From positions 111,152 to 175,151 of the forward strand of contig CAZDCD010000007.1 in assembly GCA_964503885.1 (NCBI GenBank): a DNA stretch of 64,000 nucleotides, in the 5' to 3' direction. The notes under the pieces are model-generated. The model worked only from the letters and a program-made list of their open reading frames with translations, ran no database searches and was not told the DNA's origin. Position numbers and translations under genes: made by a program. Source of the stretch: CAZDCD01 sp964503885 (GTDB lineage Bacteria > Bacteroidota > Bacteroidia > Bacteroidales > UBA10428). Positions 18,301 through 26,341 of this stretch are shown here, in pieces (position 1 is the stretch's first letter; each line of letters starts with the position of its first letter).

Positions 18301-18420
18301 AAATTCGCCACAATCCCAGAAGCTTGCAGTAGATTCTATGGTTGAGAGATATACAAAAGCGGCAATGATAAATACGATCCAGCCGGTAATTGTATTAATC
18401 CGTTTAAAATTTTTCATCAA
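15310..18420 (-). CDS. DUF2723 multi-pass membrane protein, putative glycosyltransferase
   Basis: A 1036-residue protein of the DUF2723 family, common and usually near-essential-looking in Bacteroidota and resembling the O-mannosyltransferase fold. The N-terminal half (about 10-340 and 515-640) is a series of transmembrane helices; the first loop holds STASFWDCGEFIAAGYKLEVGHPPGAP, with the acidic Asp/Glu and HPPG typical of the family. A large periplasmic region follows (about 650-1036), including TNGDNDTFPLWYVQEVEG and a C-terminal helical, TPR-like part. Lipid-linked-sugar-dependent glycosylation of proteins or glycans is likely but inferred. It is the first gene of an operon with the deacetylase. 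Confidence 0.85.
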   Translation of the reverse strand: MMKNFKRINTITGWIVFIIAAFVYLSTIESTASFWDCGEFIAAGYKLEVGHPPGAPFFLLMTRFATLFAGGNTSRVAIMVNSMSALASAFTILFLFWSITHLARKILIRSDDRSGSGVIAVIASGVVGALAYTFSDTFWFSAVEGEVYATSSLFTALVFWAILKWENDEGTPYAMRWIVLIAFLMGLSVGVHLLNLLAIPAIVLVYYFKKYPFTTSGIIKALVISALILGSIMYIIIPGYVKIAAQFDLLFVNTFGLPYWSGVFFYLIVLFSLLIWGIYSSYRKKRILLNTIMVSLTVIILGYSSYAAIVIRSHANPPMDQNNPDQPFALLSYLNREQYGDRPLFKGQYFNAQPISVKEGKPVYTPIDGKYVVTNHKITYEYNPRFETLFPRMWSSDPDHVDAYLSWAGIEEKEIYEPRRDKDGNIMRDNSGKIVYDRSKPRKSPTFAQNLRFLFRYQIGFMYLRYFMWNFSGRQNDIQAHYKTEINAGNWISGIKFIDTMRLGNQDKLSRSMLDNKARNKYYLLPLILGLLGMIYHYRKHQEGFWITMALFIMTGLAIVIYLNQNPIQPRERDYAYAGSFYAFAIWIGLGVIAVADLLNRFLPKTPSAIGSGIICVLAVPLIMGIENWDDHDRSGRYMARDFAYNYLNSCARNAILFTNGDNDTFPLWYVQEVEGTRTDVRVINLSYLSADWYIEQMERKAYESDPVPFSLKKDKYIQGKRDLVYLFDMINGYTDLKQAIDFLADDSPQTKRLPNYQENIDFIPNTRFYIPVDSVKVLANGTVSPRFASQIVPEVRFELTSRYILKNQLMVLDLLANNNWERPIYYAITVASDNYLNLENYFQVQGLAYRIVPIKSPSDYQNIGGIDTKIVYDKMINTFKWGGINDSTTYLDENVMRMSTNFRNSFARLAENLISEGKLDSARVVLDKSTEVIPDNKVEYNIFNLSIIESYFRIGERDKALEMGKILAANTISELDYLASLEGKYKTYLSYQKRLNLHIINELSKIYKGYGEADLQKEMELKFQDYLMALNVAMY

Positions 18421-18535
18421 AGTCGAAATAGGTCTGTTAATTCAACCACAAATAACGAGAAATTTTACCTAAAAAGAAAATGTGCCTGTTAAAATATTGT
18501 TAAATGTTGTTAATGGTCAGGGGTCAGAGTTCGAA

Positions 18536-18669
18536 GTTCAAAGCCTGCCTGGTCGGCAGGTAGGTGCAGGCAGGTTTAAGGTTTTATGTTTGGTGTTTAA
18601 AATAACTATGACCAACATGTAGTTGATTAATTATCAAATAACGATAATTAATTATCTCAGATCGATAAC
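18536..18669 (+). repeat. Dispersed palindromic intergenic repeat, copy 1
   Basis: The 356-base gap 18421-18776 has no gene. It contains GTTCAAAGCCTGCC (18536-18549), a CCTGCC/GGCAGG-rich hairpin segment (to 18574), AGTTGATTAATTATC (18621-18635) and the palindrome-bearing CGATAATTAATTATC (18642-18656), then GATAAC. The same strings occur at 63796-63890. Order of the parts differs, so it is a modular repeat rather than one fixed element. Confidence 0.7.
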
Positions 18670-18776
18670 ATTTTTCTCAATCTATCAGATTTTTATCTTC
18701 CTGATTTGTCCCTATTCCTATGTATTGGATCCAATTCTATCACTAACGCCTCCATGCCGCATGCATTATCCAGCCA

Positions 18777-19289
18777 CTAAACAATAAAATACCTCCAAGG
18801 TCTTGTCATCCAGTATTCACCCGCATAATCAATTCCTATTCTATGGCCTGTAGCCACAGAGCCCTGAAGAGGCCCTTCCTCAACCCATATTCTGGCTGAT
18901 TTTTCAAGGTTTTCGCCATAAAAGCTCCTGTCGATTCCCAATTCACGGGTAAGCTTACCGGGACCGGCAAACCCCTCAACCGCTCTTATCAGCACTGCCT
19001 GCGGTTCTGCTGCCGGCCCCGTGACAACATTCAGCATCCAGTACATTCCATAGATAAAATACACATAAATAAATCCCCCGTGCTCATACATGATATAATT
19101 TCTCGCTGTTTTCCCCTTGCTGGCATGGCATGCAAGATCGTCCTCACCCCGGTATGCTTCCACCTCCGTTATCCGGCATCTTGCTTCGGCATCTTTTTTT
19201 TTAACAACAATATTTTTCCCGAGCAGATCGGGAGCAACCTCCAGAACATCACGAGTAAAAAACCCACCGGTCAGCCTGGCTGAATTCAT
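18777..19289 (-). CDS. mpg: DNA-3-methyladenine glycosylase (AAG/Mpg family)
   Basis: A 170-residue monofunctional DNA glycosylase that excises alkylated purines in base-excision repair. By comparison with human AAG: ITEVEAYRGEDDLACHA (40-56) carries the catalytic Glu44, pocket Tyr46 and His55; YVYFIYGMYWMLNVVT (75-90) holds the pocket Tyr77 and the base-flipping Tyr80; AVLIRAVEG (98-106) and GPGKLTRELGID (109-120) complete the core. It is a little short for the family (about 190-200) because the N-terminus is trimmed, but no key part is missing. The start overlaps the O-antigen ligase stop by 4 bases (ATGA). Confidence 0.93.
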   Translation of the reverse strand: MNSARLTGGFFTRDVLEVAPDLLGKNIVVKKKDAEARCRITEVEAYRGEDDLACHASKGKTARNYIMYEHGGFIYVYFIYGMYWMLNVVTGPAAEPQAVLIRAVEGFAGPGKLTRELGIDRSFYGENLEKSARIWVEEGPLQGSVATGHRIGIDYAGEYWMTRPWRYFIV

Positions 19290-20902
19290 TCTTCAGCATG
19301 GTTAGTAAATCCGTATAGGAAAAGAGAGAAAAAGAACGAAAAGAAACTTATGCCGACATGTGTTTCAAGAGTGTCTTCATTCAGCATGGACAGGAAGGCA
19401 ATGAGCAGAAAAACCACGAAAAGAAAATCGCGGTATTTTTTTTCGTAGATTACCGCATAGACAAACACAAAAATGATCCAGAGAAATCCCGGTATGCCGA
19501 ATGTGAGGATAAACGTTACAAATTGATTATGGGTCCTTAACCTCCACTGCATAAGGAGTTTTGAACCTGAATTCTCGTATTGCCTGCTGATCTCAGCCTC
19601 CACATCTCCCGTACCTACACCGAACAGCGGATGATTTCTAATGATCCTGAATGCATTCTTAAGGTACTCCAGCCGCTGGGTCAGGGAATGTCCATTCGGG
19701 TTGCCTGTTTTTTTATACATGTCAAGTTCCCAGATCAGCTGGTAGATACGCGAATACAAACCAAATTTACGCTTAAAGATATAATTGGAGTATCCTTTTT
19801 CAATGGCTTTGATATCGCTTTCGGATAATGCGGCAACACCTGAAGAATCCTTCGGCAGATCTAGTGATGTCAGGTACCTGATGAGGGTATATTTAACCGA
19901 CTGGCCTTTTTTATCGAGGCTGTCGTATTGGATATTGCTCCTGCTATTCCATGCCGGCTTCAGCTCTTTTTCACAAACATAAAGCCAGACATAGTGGCCG
20001 TTCTCGAGCATTTTATCGCCTGCATTGTGGAAATACCGGTTCCCGTTTGCCGTTTTCTTCCGGAGATTTGCGATCTCCGGCTCCCTTACAGGATAAAACC
20101 GTGTGTAGGCATGGTTAACATAAAGCATAACGGAGGCAATTCCCATGACGGTGAGTATAAAGATCAGTACCCTGGATGTTTTCCCTGCAAAATGCAGTGC
20201 CCAGTTCAGGATAAACACCGGCAGCACGACAAAGAAAATGACAATTCCTGTAAATGATTCCAGGATGATAAGAAAAATGATCAGCCATAAAGCCACCACA
20301 CCATATATCAGTTTTTCCGTTAAGTGGGTATTAAACCTCGGAAACAATATCATGTAGAGCAATGAAAAAACCGCTGTATCCACAAGAAGTGAATACCGGA
20401 TATGAGAGATAAACAGGGATATATCACGATTATCTATAATTTCATTCCCGGTTAACCCCAGGTATACCCAGAGGCTGGTCAGCGAACTTACAAAAACCGA
20501 TGCGATGAAGAACAGGAACAGTATTTTAATCCGTTCGAGAGGGAGTGGCCGGGATGTGCCGATGATTAACGGAAGGATAAGAAGAGGCAGTTTAATCCTG
20601 AGATCGTGCAGGCCATAGCTGAAATTCCTGGTGTAAATCATTCCCAGCACATGCAGCAGATAAATACTTAAAATGAAAAGGATGCTTTTCCGGCGAATTA
20701 GGGTATGCAACCGGTTTTTTATTCTGTCCTCAAGCAGCCAGTTAGCCCCCAGTAAAAACATCGACATACTCAAAAGGAAAACCGAAAACGGCAGGCTGAT
20801 AACCAGGATAATAAGGCTACTAAAATAAATATTCCGGTGAATTTCCTGACTTCTCAAATCAGTATCGTCGTTGATGCTATGCGTGTTTTTAATCACGAAC
20901 AA
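19286..20902 (-). CDS. O-antigen ligase family membrane protein
   Basis: A 538-residue multi-pass protein with the Wzy/WaaL O-antigen ligase domain: several N-terminal helices (about 28-265), a large periplasmic loop (about 270-425), and the late signature RNHPLFGVGTGD (about 420-431) with RTHNQFVTFILTFGIPG. The family joins O-antigen to lipid A-core or polymerises surface polysaccharides at the periplasmic face. The long loop, rich in polar residues between about 285 and 420, is bigger than in WaaL and suggests a Bacteroidota-specific ligase or polymerase. The next gene, the DNA glycosylase, overlaps it by 4 bases but is functionally unrelated. Confidence 0.87.
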   Translation of the reverse strand: MFVIKNTHSINDDTDLRSQEIHRNIYFSSLIILVISLPFSVFLLSMSMFLLGANWLLEDRIKNRLHTLIRRKSILFILSIYLLHVLGMIYTRNFSYGLHDLRIKLPLLILPLIIGTSRPLPLERIKILFLFFIASVFVSSLTSLWVYLGLTGNEIIDNRDISLFISHIRYSLLVDTAVFSLLYMILFPRFNTHLTEKLIYGVVALWLIIFLIILESFTGIVIFFVVLPVFILNWALHFAGKTSRVLIFILTVMGIASVMLYVNHAYTRFYPVREPEIANLRKKTANGNRYFHNAGDKMLENGHYVWLYVCEKELKPAWNSRSNIQYDSLDKKGQSVKYTLIRYLTSLDLPKDSSGVAALSESDIKAIEKGYSNYIFKRKFGLYSRIYQLIWELDMYKKTGNPNGHSLTQRLEYLKNAFRIIRNHPLFGVGTGDVEAEISRQYENSGSKLLMQWRLRTHNQFVTFILTFGIPGFLWIIFVFVYAVIYEKKYRDFLFVVFLLIAFLSMLNEDTLETHVGISFFSFFFSLFLYGFTNHAEE

Positions 20903-20964
20903 TTCAAAAATAAATGTAAAAAATCAATTCACATTGAATTTATGATAAAAAACCGTTTTAATTG

Positions 20965-20993
20965 TTGTATAATCAAAAATAATTGTATTTTTG
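20965..20993 (+). promoter_or_regulatory. Promoter of the ribosomal protein operon
   Basis: A TTG at 20965-20967 lies 18 bases before TATTTTTG (20986-20993), an exact TAnnTTTG -7 box. Transcription would start near 20998, about 56 bases before the rplM start. The same spacing occurs at the frr promoter. Confidence 0.7.
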
Positions 20994-21053
20994 CACTCCA
21001 CAAAATTCAGAACTTTTCCTATACTGTGGTAATAATTAAAACATTAAGACTAA

Positions 21054-21509
21054 GTGAACACGATAAGCTATAGAACCATTTCTGCAAACAGCAACACCGT
21101 TCAGAAGAGATGGTATGTGGTGGATGCAACCGATCAGATTTTGGGCAGACTGAGTTCGAAGGTTGCAAAAGTTTTGAGAGGAAAAAACAAGACTGATTTT
21201 ACGCCGCACGTAGATTGCGGAGATAATGTTATTGTGCTGAATGCTGAAAAAATCAGGCTCACCGGGAAAAAGCTGACCGATAAGGTTTACCGCCGTTATA
21301 CCGGTTATCCCGGCGGAGAGCGGTTCACCAGTCCCGAAGATCTCTTGCACAAAAATCCTGAACGGATCATTGAGAAGGCTGTCAAAGGTATGCTCCCCAG
21401 GAACAGGCTTGGGAACGTGATCATTAAGAATCTTTATATTTACAGGGGTTCTGAACATCCTCATCAGGCACAGCAACCCAGTGAACTTGATCTGAATTCA
21501 ATTAAATAA
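21054..21509 (+). CDS. rplM: Ribosomal protein uL13
   Basis: A 151-residue 50S subunit protein of normal length. Typical stretches are RWYVVDATDQILGRLSSKVAKVLRGKNK (about 19-46), DNVIVLNAEKIRLTGKKL (57-74) and AVKGMLPRNRLG (108-119). The start is GTG at 21054; no ATG lies in frame near the N-terminus. It is followed after 5 bases by rpsI, the universal L13-S9 pair. The first gene after the promoter at 20965-20993. Confidence 0.97.
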   Translation: MNTISYRTISANSNTVQKRWYVVDATDQILGRLSSKVAKVLRGKNKTDFTPHVDCGDNVIVLNAEKIRLTGKKLTDKVYRRYTGYPGGERFTSPEDLLHKNPERIIEKAVKGMLPRNRLGNVIIKNLYIYRGSEHPHQAQQPSELDLNSIK

Positions 21510-21514
21510 AGGAT

Positions 21515-21901
21515 ATGGATATCATAAATGCGCTTGGAAGGAGAAAATCTGCTATCGCCAGGATATATATCAGTGATGGAAAGGGAAAGATTACCGTTAA
21601 TAAAAAGGATTACAAGGATTATTTTACTATTGAGCAACTGCAATATATTGTTGAACAACCGCTTAGAACCTTAAATGTAGCCGAAAAATACGATATTTCA
21701 GTCAATCTTCAGGGTGGCGGAATAAAGGGTCAGGCTGAAGCCTTGCGCCTGGCTATTGCAAGAGCACTTGTGAAAATAGATGCCGAGAATAGGGAAGCGC
21801 TTAAAAGCACCAAATTTTTAACCAGGGATCCGCGGGAAGTTGAACGAAAAAAACCCGGCAGACCGAAAGCAAGAAAAAGGTTCCAGTTTAGTAAACGTTA
21901 G
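21515..21901 (+). CDS. rpsI: Ribosomal protein uS9
   Basis: A 128-residue 30S subunit protein. ALGRRKSAIARIYISDGKGKITVN (about 6-29) and the basic tail KKPGRPKARKRFQFSKR are characteristic; the terminal Lys-Arg contacts the P-site tRNA. Five bases after rplM, so cotranscribed; rpsB follows after 99 bases. Confidence 0.97.
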   Translation: MDIINALGRRKSAIARIYISDGKGKITVNKKDYKDYFTIEQLQYIVEQPLRTLNVAEKYDISVNLQGGGIKGQAEALRLAIARALVKIDAENREALKSTKFLTRDPREVERKKPGRPKARKRFQFSKR

Positions 21902-21926
21902 TCTCTGAGATTGTTTAGCATCTAAA

Positions 21927-21970
21927 TTACCGGGACTCACAGGCAAGATCCGTCGTGGCTACCCGGCAAT
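21927..21970 (+). promoter_or_regulatory. Possible rpsB leader hairpin
   Basis: In the 99-base gap between rpsI and rpsB, ATTaCCGGG (21926-21934) can pair with CCCGGcAAT (21962-21970) with one internal mismatch and a 27-base loop. Ribosomal protein S2 genes are often autoregulated through the leader; whether this is such a structure cannot be told from one sequence. Confidence 0.3.
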
Positions 21971-22000
21971 TGAGTAAACAGAACGTAAACAAGTTAACAT

Positions 22001-22921
22001 ATGCCAAGAACTACATTCAATGACTTATTAGATGCAGGTGTACATTTTGGTCACCTGAAACGCAAGTGGAATCCGAATATGGCTCCCTATATCTTTATGG
22101 AGAAAAACGGCATCCACATTATCGATTTACAGAAAACCATTGCCAAGATCGACGAGGCGAGCGCTGCATTGAAACAGATCGCCAAATCAGGGCGTAAGAT
22201 CCTGTTTGTAGCCACAAAAAAACAGGCTAAAGAAATAGTGGCCGAAAGAGTAAAATCGATCAACATGCCTTACGTAACCGAAAGATGGCCCGGCGGCATG
22301 CTCACCAATTTCCCCACAATAAGGAAGGCGGTAAAAAAAATGACCACTATTGATAAGATGGCAACCGACGGCACATTCGATAACATGTCGAAACGTGAAA
22401 GATTGCAGATCAACCGCCAGCGGGCAAAGCTCGAGAAGAACCTGGGCAGCATATCAGATCTTACCCGTTTGCCTGCTGCCATGTTTATCGTGGATATCTC
22501 CAAAGAACGTATTGCAGTCAGGGAAGCCAAGAGGTTAAACATACCTGTATTTGCAATCGTAGATACCAATTCCGACCCCAATGAGGTCGATTTTCCAATC
22601 CCTGCAAACGATGATGCATCAAAATCCATAGCCCTTATAGTGGAAGCCGTGACAAAAGCAATTTCAGAAGGCCTGGATGAACGAAAATTTGAAAAGGAAA
22701 AGGAATCGGTTCAAAAGGACAAAGACAAAAAATCAGGACAGGGGGCAAAACCCGTTACCGGCGATGGGGAAGAAGAAGAAATCGATGAAGAAGGTGAAGA
22801 AGAAACCCTTAATGCAGTTGACAAAAAGGAGATCCTGAAAAAATCTGCTGCACGGAAAGAAGCTGCATCGAAGCTGAAAATTGAAGACGACCTTTTGGAA
22901 GACGAAGAAGAGACAAATTAA
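22001..22921 (+). CDS. rpsB: Ribosomal protein uS2 with long acidic C-terminal tail
   Basis: A 306-residue S2. The core (about 1-228) is normal: DLLDAGVHFGHLKRKWNPNMAPYIF (6-30), ERWPGGMLTNFPTI (about 91-104) and VDTNSDPNEVDFPIPANDDA near 190. The remaining roughly 78 residues are a charged, Lys/Glu-rich low-complexity tail (about 229-306) ending in DEEETN, which makes the protein longer than the usual 230-260 residues. Such tails vary in Bacteroidota. tsf follows after 16 bases, the standard rpsB-tsf pair. Confidence 0.96.
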   Translation: MPRTTFNDLLDAGVHFGHLKRKWNPNMAPYIFMEKNGIHIIDLQKTIAKIDEASAALKQIAKSGRKILFVATKKQAKEIVAERVKSINMPYVTERWPGGMLTNFPTIRKAVKKMTTIDKMATDGTFDNMSKRERLQINRQRAKLEKNLGSISDLTRLPAAMFIVDISKERIAVREAKRLNIPVFAIVDTNSDPNEVDFPIPANDDASKSIALIVEAVTKAISEGLDERKFEKEKESVQKDKDKKSGQGAKPVTGDGEEEEIDEEGEEETLNAVDKKEILKKSAARKEAASKLKIEDDLLEDEEETN

Positions 22922-22937
22922 CCAATGACTTTTTAAT

Positions 22938-23765
22938 ATGGCTCAAATAACTGCAGCTGAAGTAAGCAAATTAAGGAAAACCACCGGGGCGGGTATGATG
23001 GACTGCAAAAAGGCTCTGGAAGAATCAAATGGCGATTTTGAGAAGGCAATTGAAATCATCAGGAAGAAAGGACAGGCAATTGCCAACAAACGTGCCGACC
23101 GTGAAGCAGGAGAAGGGGTTGTTCTGGCAAAAGCTTCAGGCGATAACTCCTACGGGGTAATGATCACACTCAATTGTGAAACCGACTTTGTAGCAAAGAA
23201 TAAAGATTTTGTCGGCTTTGCTTCGAAAATACTCGACCTGGCTTTGCAAAAAAAACCTTCCGATCTCGAAGAATTGAAAAAGCTGACGTTAGACAGCAAA
23301 ACTGTCGCTGATAAGGTGGTTGAACAGATGGGTATTATCGGAGAAAAGCTCGACCTGGCTTATTATGAGTTGGTGGAAGCCCCTATGGTAGTGCCATACA
23401 TTCATCACGGAAACAAACTTGCCACACTGGTCGCCCTGAACATGAAAGTCGAACTTCAGGTAGGAAAAGACGTGGCCATGCAGGTTGCAGCCATGAATCC
23501 GGTAGCTGTTGACAGGGAGGATGTTTCTGCAGAAACGATCGAAAAGGAAAAAGAAATCGGCAGGGAACAGGCACGCAGGGAAGGAAAACCTGAAAATATG
23601 CTCGATAGAATAGCCGAAGGCAAACTTCAGAAATTCTTTAAAGAAAGTACATTGCTCAACCAGGATTTTACCAAAGACAGTAAAAAAACGGTAAGGCAAT
23701 ATCTTCAGGAAACCAACAAACAGCTTGCTGTGGTTTCATTTAAACGATACAGTCTTACAAACTGA
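22938..23765 (+). CDS. tsf: Translation elongation factor Ts
   Basis: A 275-residue guanine-nucleotide exchange factor for EF-Tu. The N-terminal UBA-like domain reads VSKLRKTTGAGMMDCKKAL (9-27), the EF-Tu contact motif is TDFVAKN (82-88), and the C-terminal part has VAAMNP and the ending LNQDFTKDSKKTVRQYL typical of the family. Directly after rpsB and ended by the hairpin-T-run terminator at 23789-23817. Confidence 0.97.
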   Translation: MAQITAAEVSKLRKTTGAGMMDCKKALEESNGDFEKAIEIIRKKGQAIANKRADREAGEGVVLAKASGDNSYGVMITLNCETDFVAKNKDFVGFASKILDLALQKKPSDLEELKKLTLDSKTVADKVVEQMGIIGEKLDLAYYELVEAPMVVPYIHHGNKLATLVALNMKVELQVGKDVAMQVAAMNPVAVDREDVSAETIEKEKEIGREQARREGKPENMLDRIAEGKLQKFFKESTLLNQDFTKDSKKTVRQYLQETNKQLAVVSFKRYSLTN

Positions 23766-23788
23766 GCGATGCAATTCAACCCTATATT

Positions 23789-23817
23789 AGAGAACCCATT
23801 CCGGTTCTCTTTTTTTT
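23789..23817 (+). terminator. Intrinsic terminator after tsf
   Basis: AGAGAACC (23789-23796) and GGTTCTCT (23803-23810) form a perfect 8-bp stem with a 6-base loop, followed by an unbroken run of Ts to 23817. A classical Rho-independent terminator that should separate the rplM-tsf transcript from pyrH. Confidence 0.85.
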
Positions 23818-23880
23818 GCGAAATACATGGTATTTCGCAAATTTATCTTAGATTTATGGGATTCTATAACAGGTAAAGGT

Positions 23881-24591
23881 ATGCTAAAATATCACAGAAT
23901 CCTCTTAAAGCTTAGCGGTGAAGCTCTTGCAGCTAAAGATGAATCGGGCATCGATTATCACCAGCTTGATGAATATACCGATCAGATAAAGCAGGTATCA
24001 GAACTTGGGGTGAAAATTGGCATTGTTATTGGCGGTGGAAATATTTTCAGGGGCGGAGCGGGTATACATTCAGGCATCGACAGGATCAGGGGGGATTATA
24101 TGGGCATGCTCGCAACCGTGATCAACGGCCTTGCTATTCAATCGGCACTTGAACAAAAAGGTCAGTCCTGCACGCTTGTTACTGCTATTTCAATGGAGCC
24201 CGTCGGCGAGCGATACAGTAAACAAAAGATCAGCAGTGCATTAACAAATGGTAAGGTGGTGATCTTTACTTTTGGCACGGGAAATCCGTTTTTCACCACC
24301 GATACAACAGCAGCGTTAAGGGGAGCAGAAATGGGTGCCGAGGTTATCCTTAAAGGTACGCGGGTGGATGGTGTATACTCTGCCGATCCTGAAAAGGACA
24401 ATACCGCAGTTAAATATCCGGAAATCACATTTGAAGAGGCCTATCATAAGGGCCTTAAAATTATGGATCTGACTGCATTCACCATGTGCAGTGAAAACAG
24501 CATTCCTGTTGTAGTTTTCAATATGAATAAGAAAGGCAATCTGCTTGATGTGGTCAACGGTAAACCTGTTGGTACGCTGGTCAGACCTTAG
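23881..24591 (+). CDS. pyrH: UMP kinase
   Basis: A 236-residue amino-acid-kinase-fold enzyme making UDP from UMP. It should start at the ATG at 23881 (MLKYHRILLKLSGEAL), where bacterial UMP kinases begin; an in-frame ATG at 23827 would add 18 unconserved residues just after the terminator T run. Visible motifs are GVKIGIVIGGGNIFRG, GDYMGMLATVINGLA, the nucleotide and active-site stretch GTGNPFFTTDTTAALRGAE and GVYSADP. It is normally hexameric and GTP-regulated. frr follows with its own promoter. Confidence 0.96.
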   Translation: MLKYHRILLKLSGEALAAKDESGIDYHQLDEYTDQIKQVSELGVKIGIVIGGGNIFRGGAGIHSGIDRIRGDYMGMLATVINGLAIQSALEQKGQSCTLVTAISMEPVGERYSKQKISSALTNGKVVIFTFGTGNPFFTTDTTAALRGAEMGAEVILKGTRVDGVYSADPEKDNTAVKYPEITFEEAYHKGLKIMDLTAFTMCSENSIPVVVFNMNKKGNLLDVVNGKPVGTLVRP

Positions 24592-24635
24592 CACGGGTTG
24601 TGCTCCGGGATAGTGAGGGTTCACCGGATTTTGTA

Positions 24636-24664
24636 TTGACAATTGGTTATTTTTTCTATTTTTG
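24636..24664 (+). promoter_or_regulatory. Promoter of frr
   Basis: TTG (24636-24638) is 18 bases before TATTTTTG (24657-24664), an exact TAnnTTTG box. The frr ATG is 26 bases downstream of the box. Confidence 0.65.
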
Positions 24665-24690
24665 TCTACATATTTTTAAACCATTGAACC

Positions 24691-25254
24691 ATGGAAGAAG
24701 AAATCCAACTTTATATCGACGATGCCAGGGATAAAATGGATAAAGCACTACATCACCTGAAAGATGAACTATTGCATGTAAGGGCCGGTAAAGCTACCCC
24801 GAATATCCTGGACGGAATCATGGTGGACTACTATGGCGTGCGTTCGCCCCTGAGCCAGGTTTCAACGGTTAATACTCCCGATGCAAAAACAATTTCGGTG
24901 CAGCCATGGGATAAATCAATGATCGAACCTATTGAAAAGGCGATTCTGGCCGCAAATATAGGTCTTACCCCCATCAATAACGGGGAAATGATCAGGATAA
25001 ATGTTCCGCCGCTGACCGAAGAAAGAAGAAAATCGCTGGTAAAACAGATCAAGGTCATGGGTGAGAATACAAAAGTAAGCATCAGGAATACGCGAAGAGA
25101 AACAAACGAAGAATTCAAAAGGCTTAAAAAGGACGGTCTGGCAGAAGATCTCGAAAAAGATGCAGAGAACCAGGTACAGGAACTTACCAATGACTATTCA
25201 AAAAAGGTCGATGACCTGATTATTACCAAAGAACAGGATATTATGACCGTTTAA
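24691..25254 (+). CDS. frr: Ribosome recycling factor
   Basis: A 187-residue factor that splits post-termination ribosomes together with EF-G. Recognised by the long-helix pattern with HHLKDELLHVRAGKATPNILDGI, VQPWDKSMIEPIEKAI, NDGEMIRINVPPLTEERR-like NNGEMIRINVPPLTEERR and the C-terminal QELTNDYSKKVDDL. Length is standard. It follows pyrH, as in many bacteria, and is convergent with the radical SAM gene. Confidence 0.97.
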   Translation: MEEEIQLYIDDARDKMDKALHHLKDELLHVRAGKATPNILDGIMVDYYGVRSPLSQVSTVNTPDAKTISVQPWDKSMIEPIEKAILAANIGLTPINNGEMIRINVPPLTEERRKSLVKQIKVMGENTKVSIRNTRRETNEEFKRLKKDGLAEDLEKDAENQVQELTNDYSKKVDDLIITKEQDIMTV

Positions 25255-25288
25255 TACTGGTGTAACCGCGAAACCACATTGCTTTTTG

Positions 25289-26308
25289 CTAAACGAAAAC
25301 GTTCCTTAAACCTTCCGTGCAATTCCTGCACATCACAATCATGCCCCTTTTTTTCAGGATTGCTTTTCTGAACCTGTAAAAACTTTCTCCTCTCCAGACT
25401 TCTCCGACAGTCGAACCGTCCGATAAATTGCCGGCAGGATGTTTTATATCTTTATCGAAACAGCAGGGAACAATAGAGCCGTCGTAAAGAATAACGAGCG
25501 ATTGCCATATCCGCAGGCACCGGTTATGCATCTTCTGCTTTGAAACGACCTCCCCGGAACGGTTTGTCGTATACCTGGAATAAGAATCCTTATCCGGGAT
25601 AAGGGCGCTGTTTCTTTCCATATCCTGAACATGAGCAGTTTTAATGACCACCTGATCAGCCCCCCATTCCTTTCCGAGCTTCCTGATCTCCCTTACCTGG
25701 TGTTGGTTATGCCTGAATACTATGAACTGTAAAGTAACAAAGGGCAGCACCGTTCCAGATTCGTGTTTGGCTTCCGCCATATTTCTGATCCCATCAATTA
25801 CCAGCTGAATATTTCCGCCTTTCCTGTATGTTGTGTATGTTTCGCTGTCCGTTCCGTCGAGTGATACGATCAGGTTGTTCAGCCGCGATTGAATAATTTT
25901 CAGGCAGTTCTCACGGTTAAGAAAATGACCGTTTGTTGAGGTAATGGTGTAAATACGCTTCTTTCCCGCATAACCGATCATATCCGTAAGTCGCGGGTGC
26001 ATAAAGGGTTCTCCCCGGAAATAGAACAGCGCAGCAATGAGATTGGCCGACAGTTCACTGATGATGCTGCGGAATATGTTCATATCCATATTACCTGACG
26101 GGGCATCCGGGGATTTATTCCCTGAAGGACATCCGGTACACTTCAGGTTGCATCGGTTTGATGGTTCGACCGAAATAAAGGCAGGATCTCCAAGGAGAAT
26201 TACCCTTTTCAGAAGCACCGATAGGAACAGGGAAATTCTCAGAGTAAAAAGGTTAATGATCTTTCCCGGTGTAATGGTTCCTAAGAAGCCTTTTCCGTTC
26301 CTCTTCAT
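25289..26308 (-). CDS. Radical SAM / SPASM-domain protein of unknown substrate
   Basis: A 339-residue radical SAM enzyme. The [4Fe-4S] motif is PSNRCNLKCTGCPSG (Cys53, Cys57, Cys60), followed by FYFRGEPFMHPRL. The C-terminal SPASM-type region has a CLRIWQSLVILYDGSIVPCC motif and closes with VMCRNCTEG, giving further cysteines for an auxiliary cluster. A hydrophobic N-terminal stretch (about 17-40) precedes the catalytic domain. No precursor peptide or partner enzyme lies next to it: frr is convergent and the OmpA-like gene follows 33 bases upstream on the same strand. Substrate cannot be guessed. Confidence 0.85.
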   Translation of the reverse strand: MKRNGKGFLGTITPGKIINLFTLRISLFLSVLLKRVILLGDPAFISVEPSNRCNLKCTGCPSGNKSPDAPSGNMDMNIFRSIISELSANLIAALFYFRGEPFMHPRLTDMIGYAGKKRIYTITSTNGHFLNRENCLKIIQSRLNNLIVSLDGTDSETYTTYRKGGNIQLVIDGIRNMAEAKHESGTVLPFVTLQFIVFRHNQHQVREIRKLGKEWGADQVVIKTAHVQDMERNSALIPDKDSYSRYTTNRSGEVVSKQKMHNRCLRIWQSLVILYDGSIVPCCFDKDIKHPAGNLSDGSTVGEVWRGESFYRFRKAILKKRGMIVMCRNCTEGLRNVFV

Positions 26309-26341
26309 CCGTTATTGAATTTTTAATCCCGGGAGTTTGTG

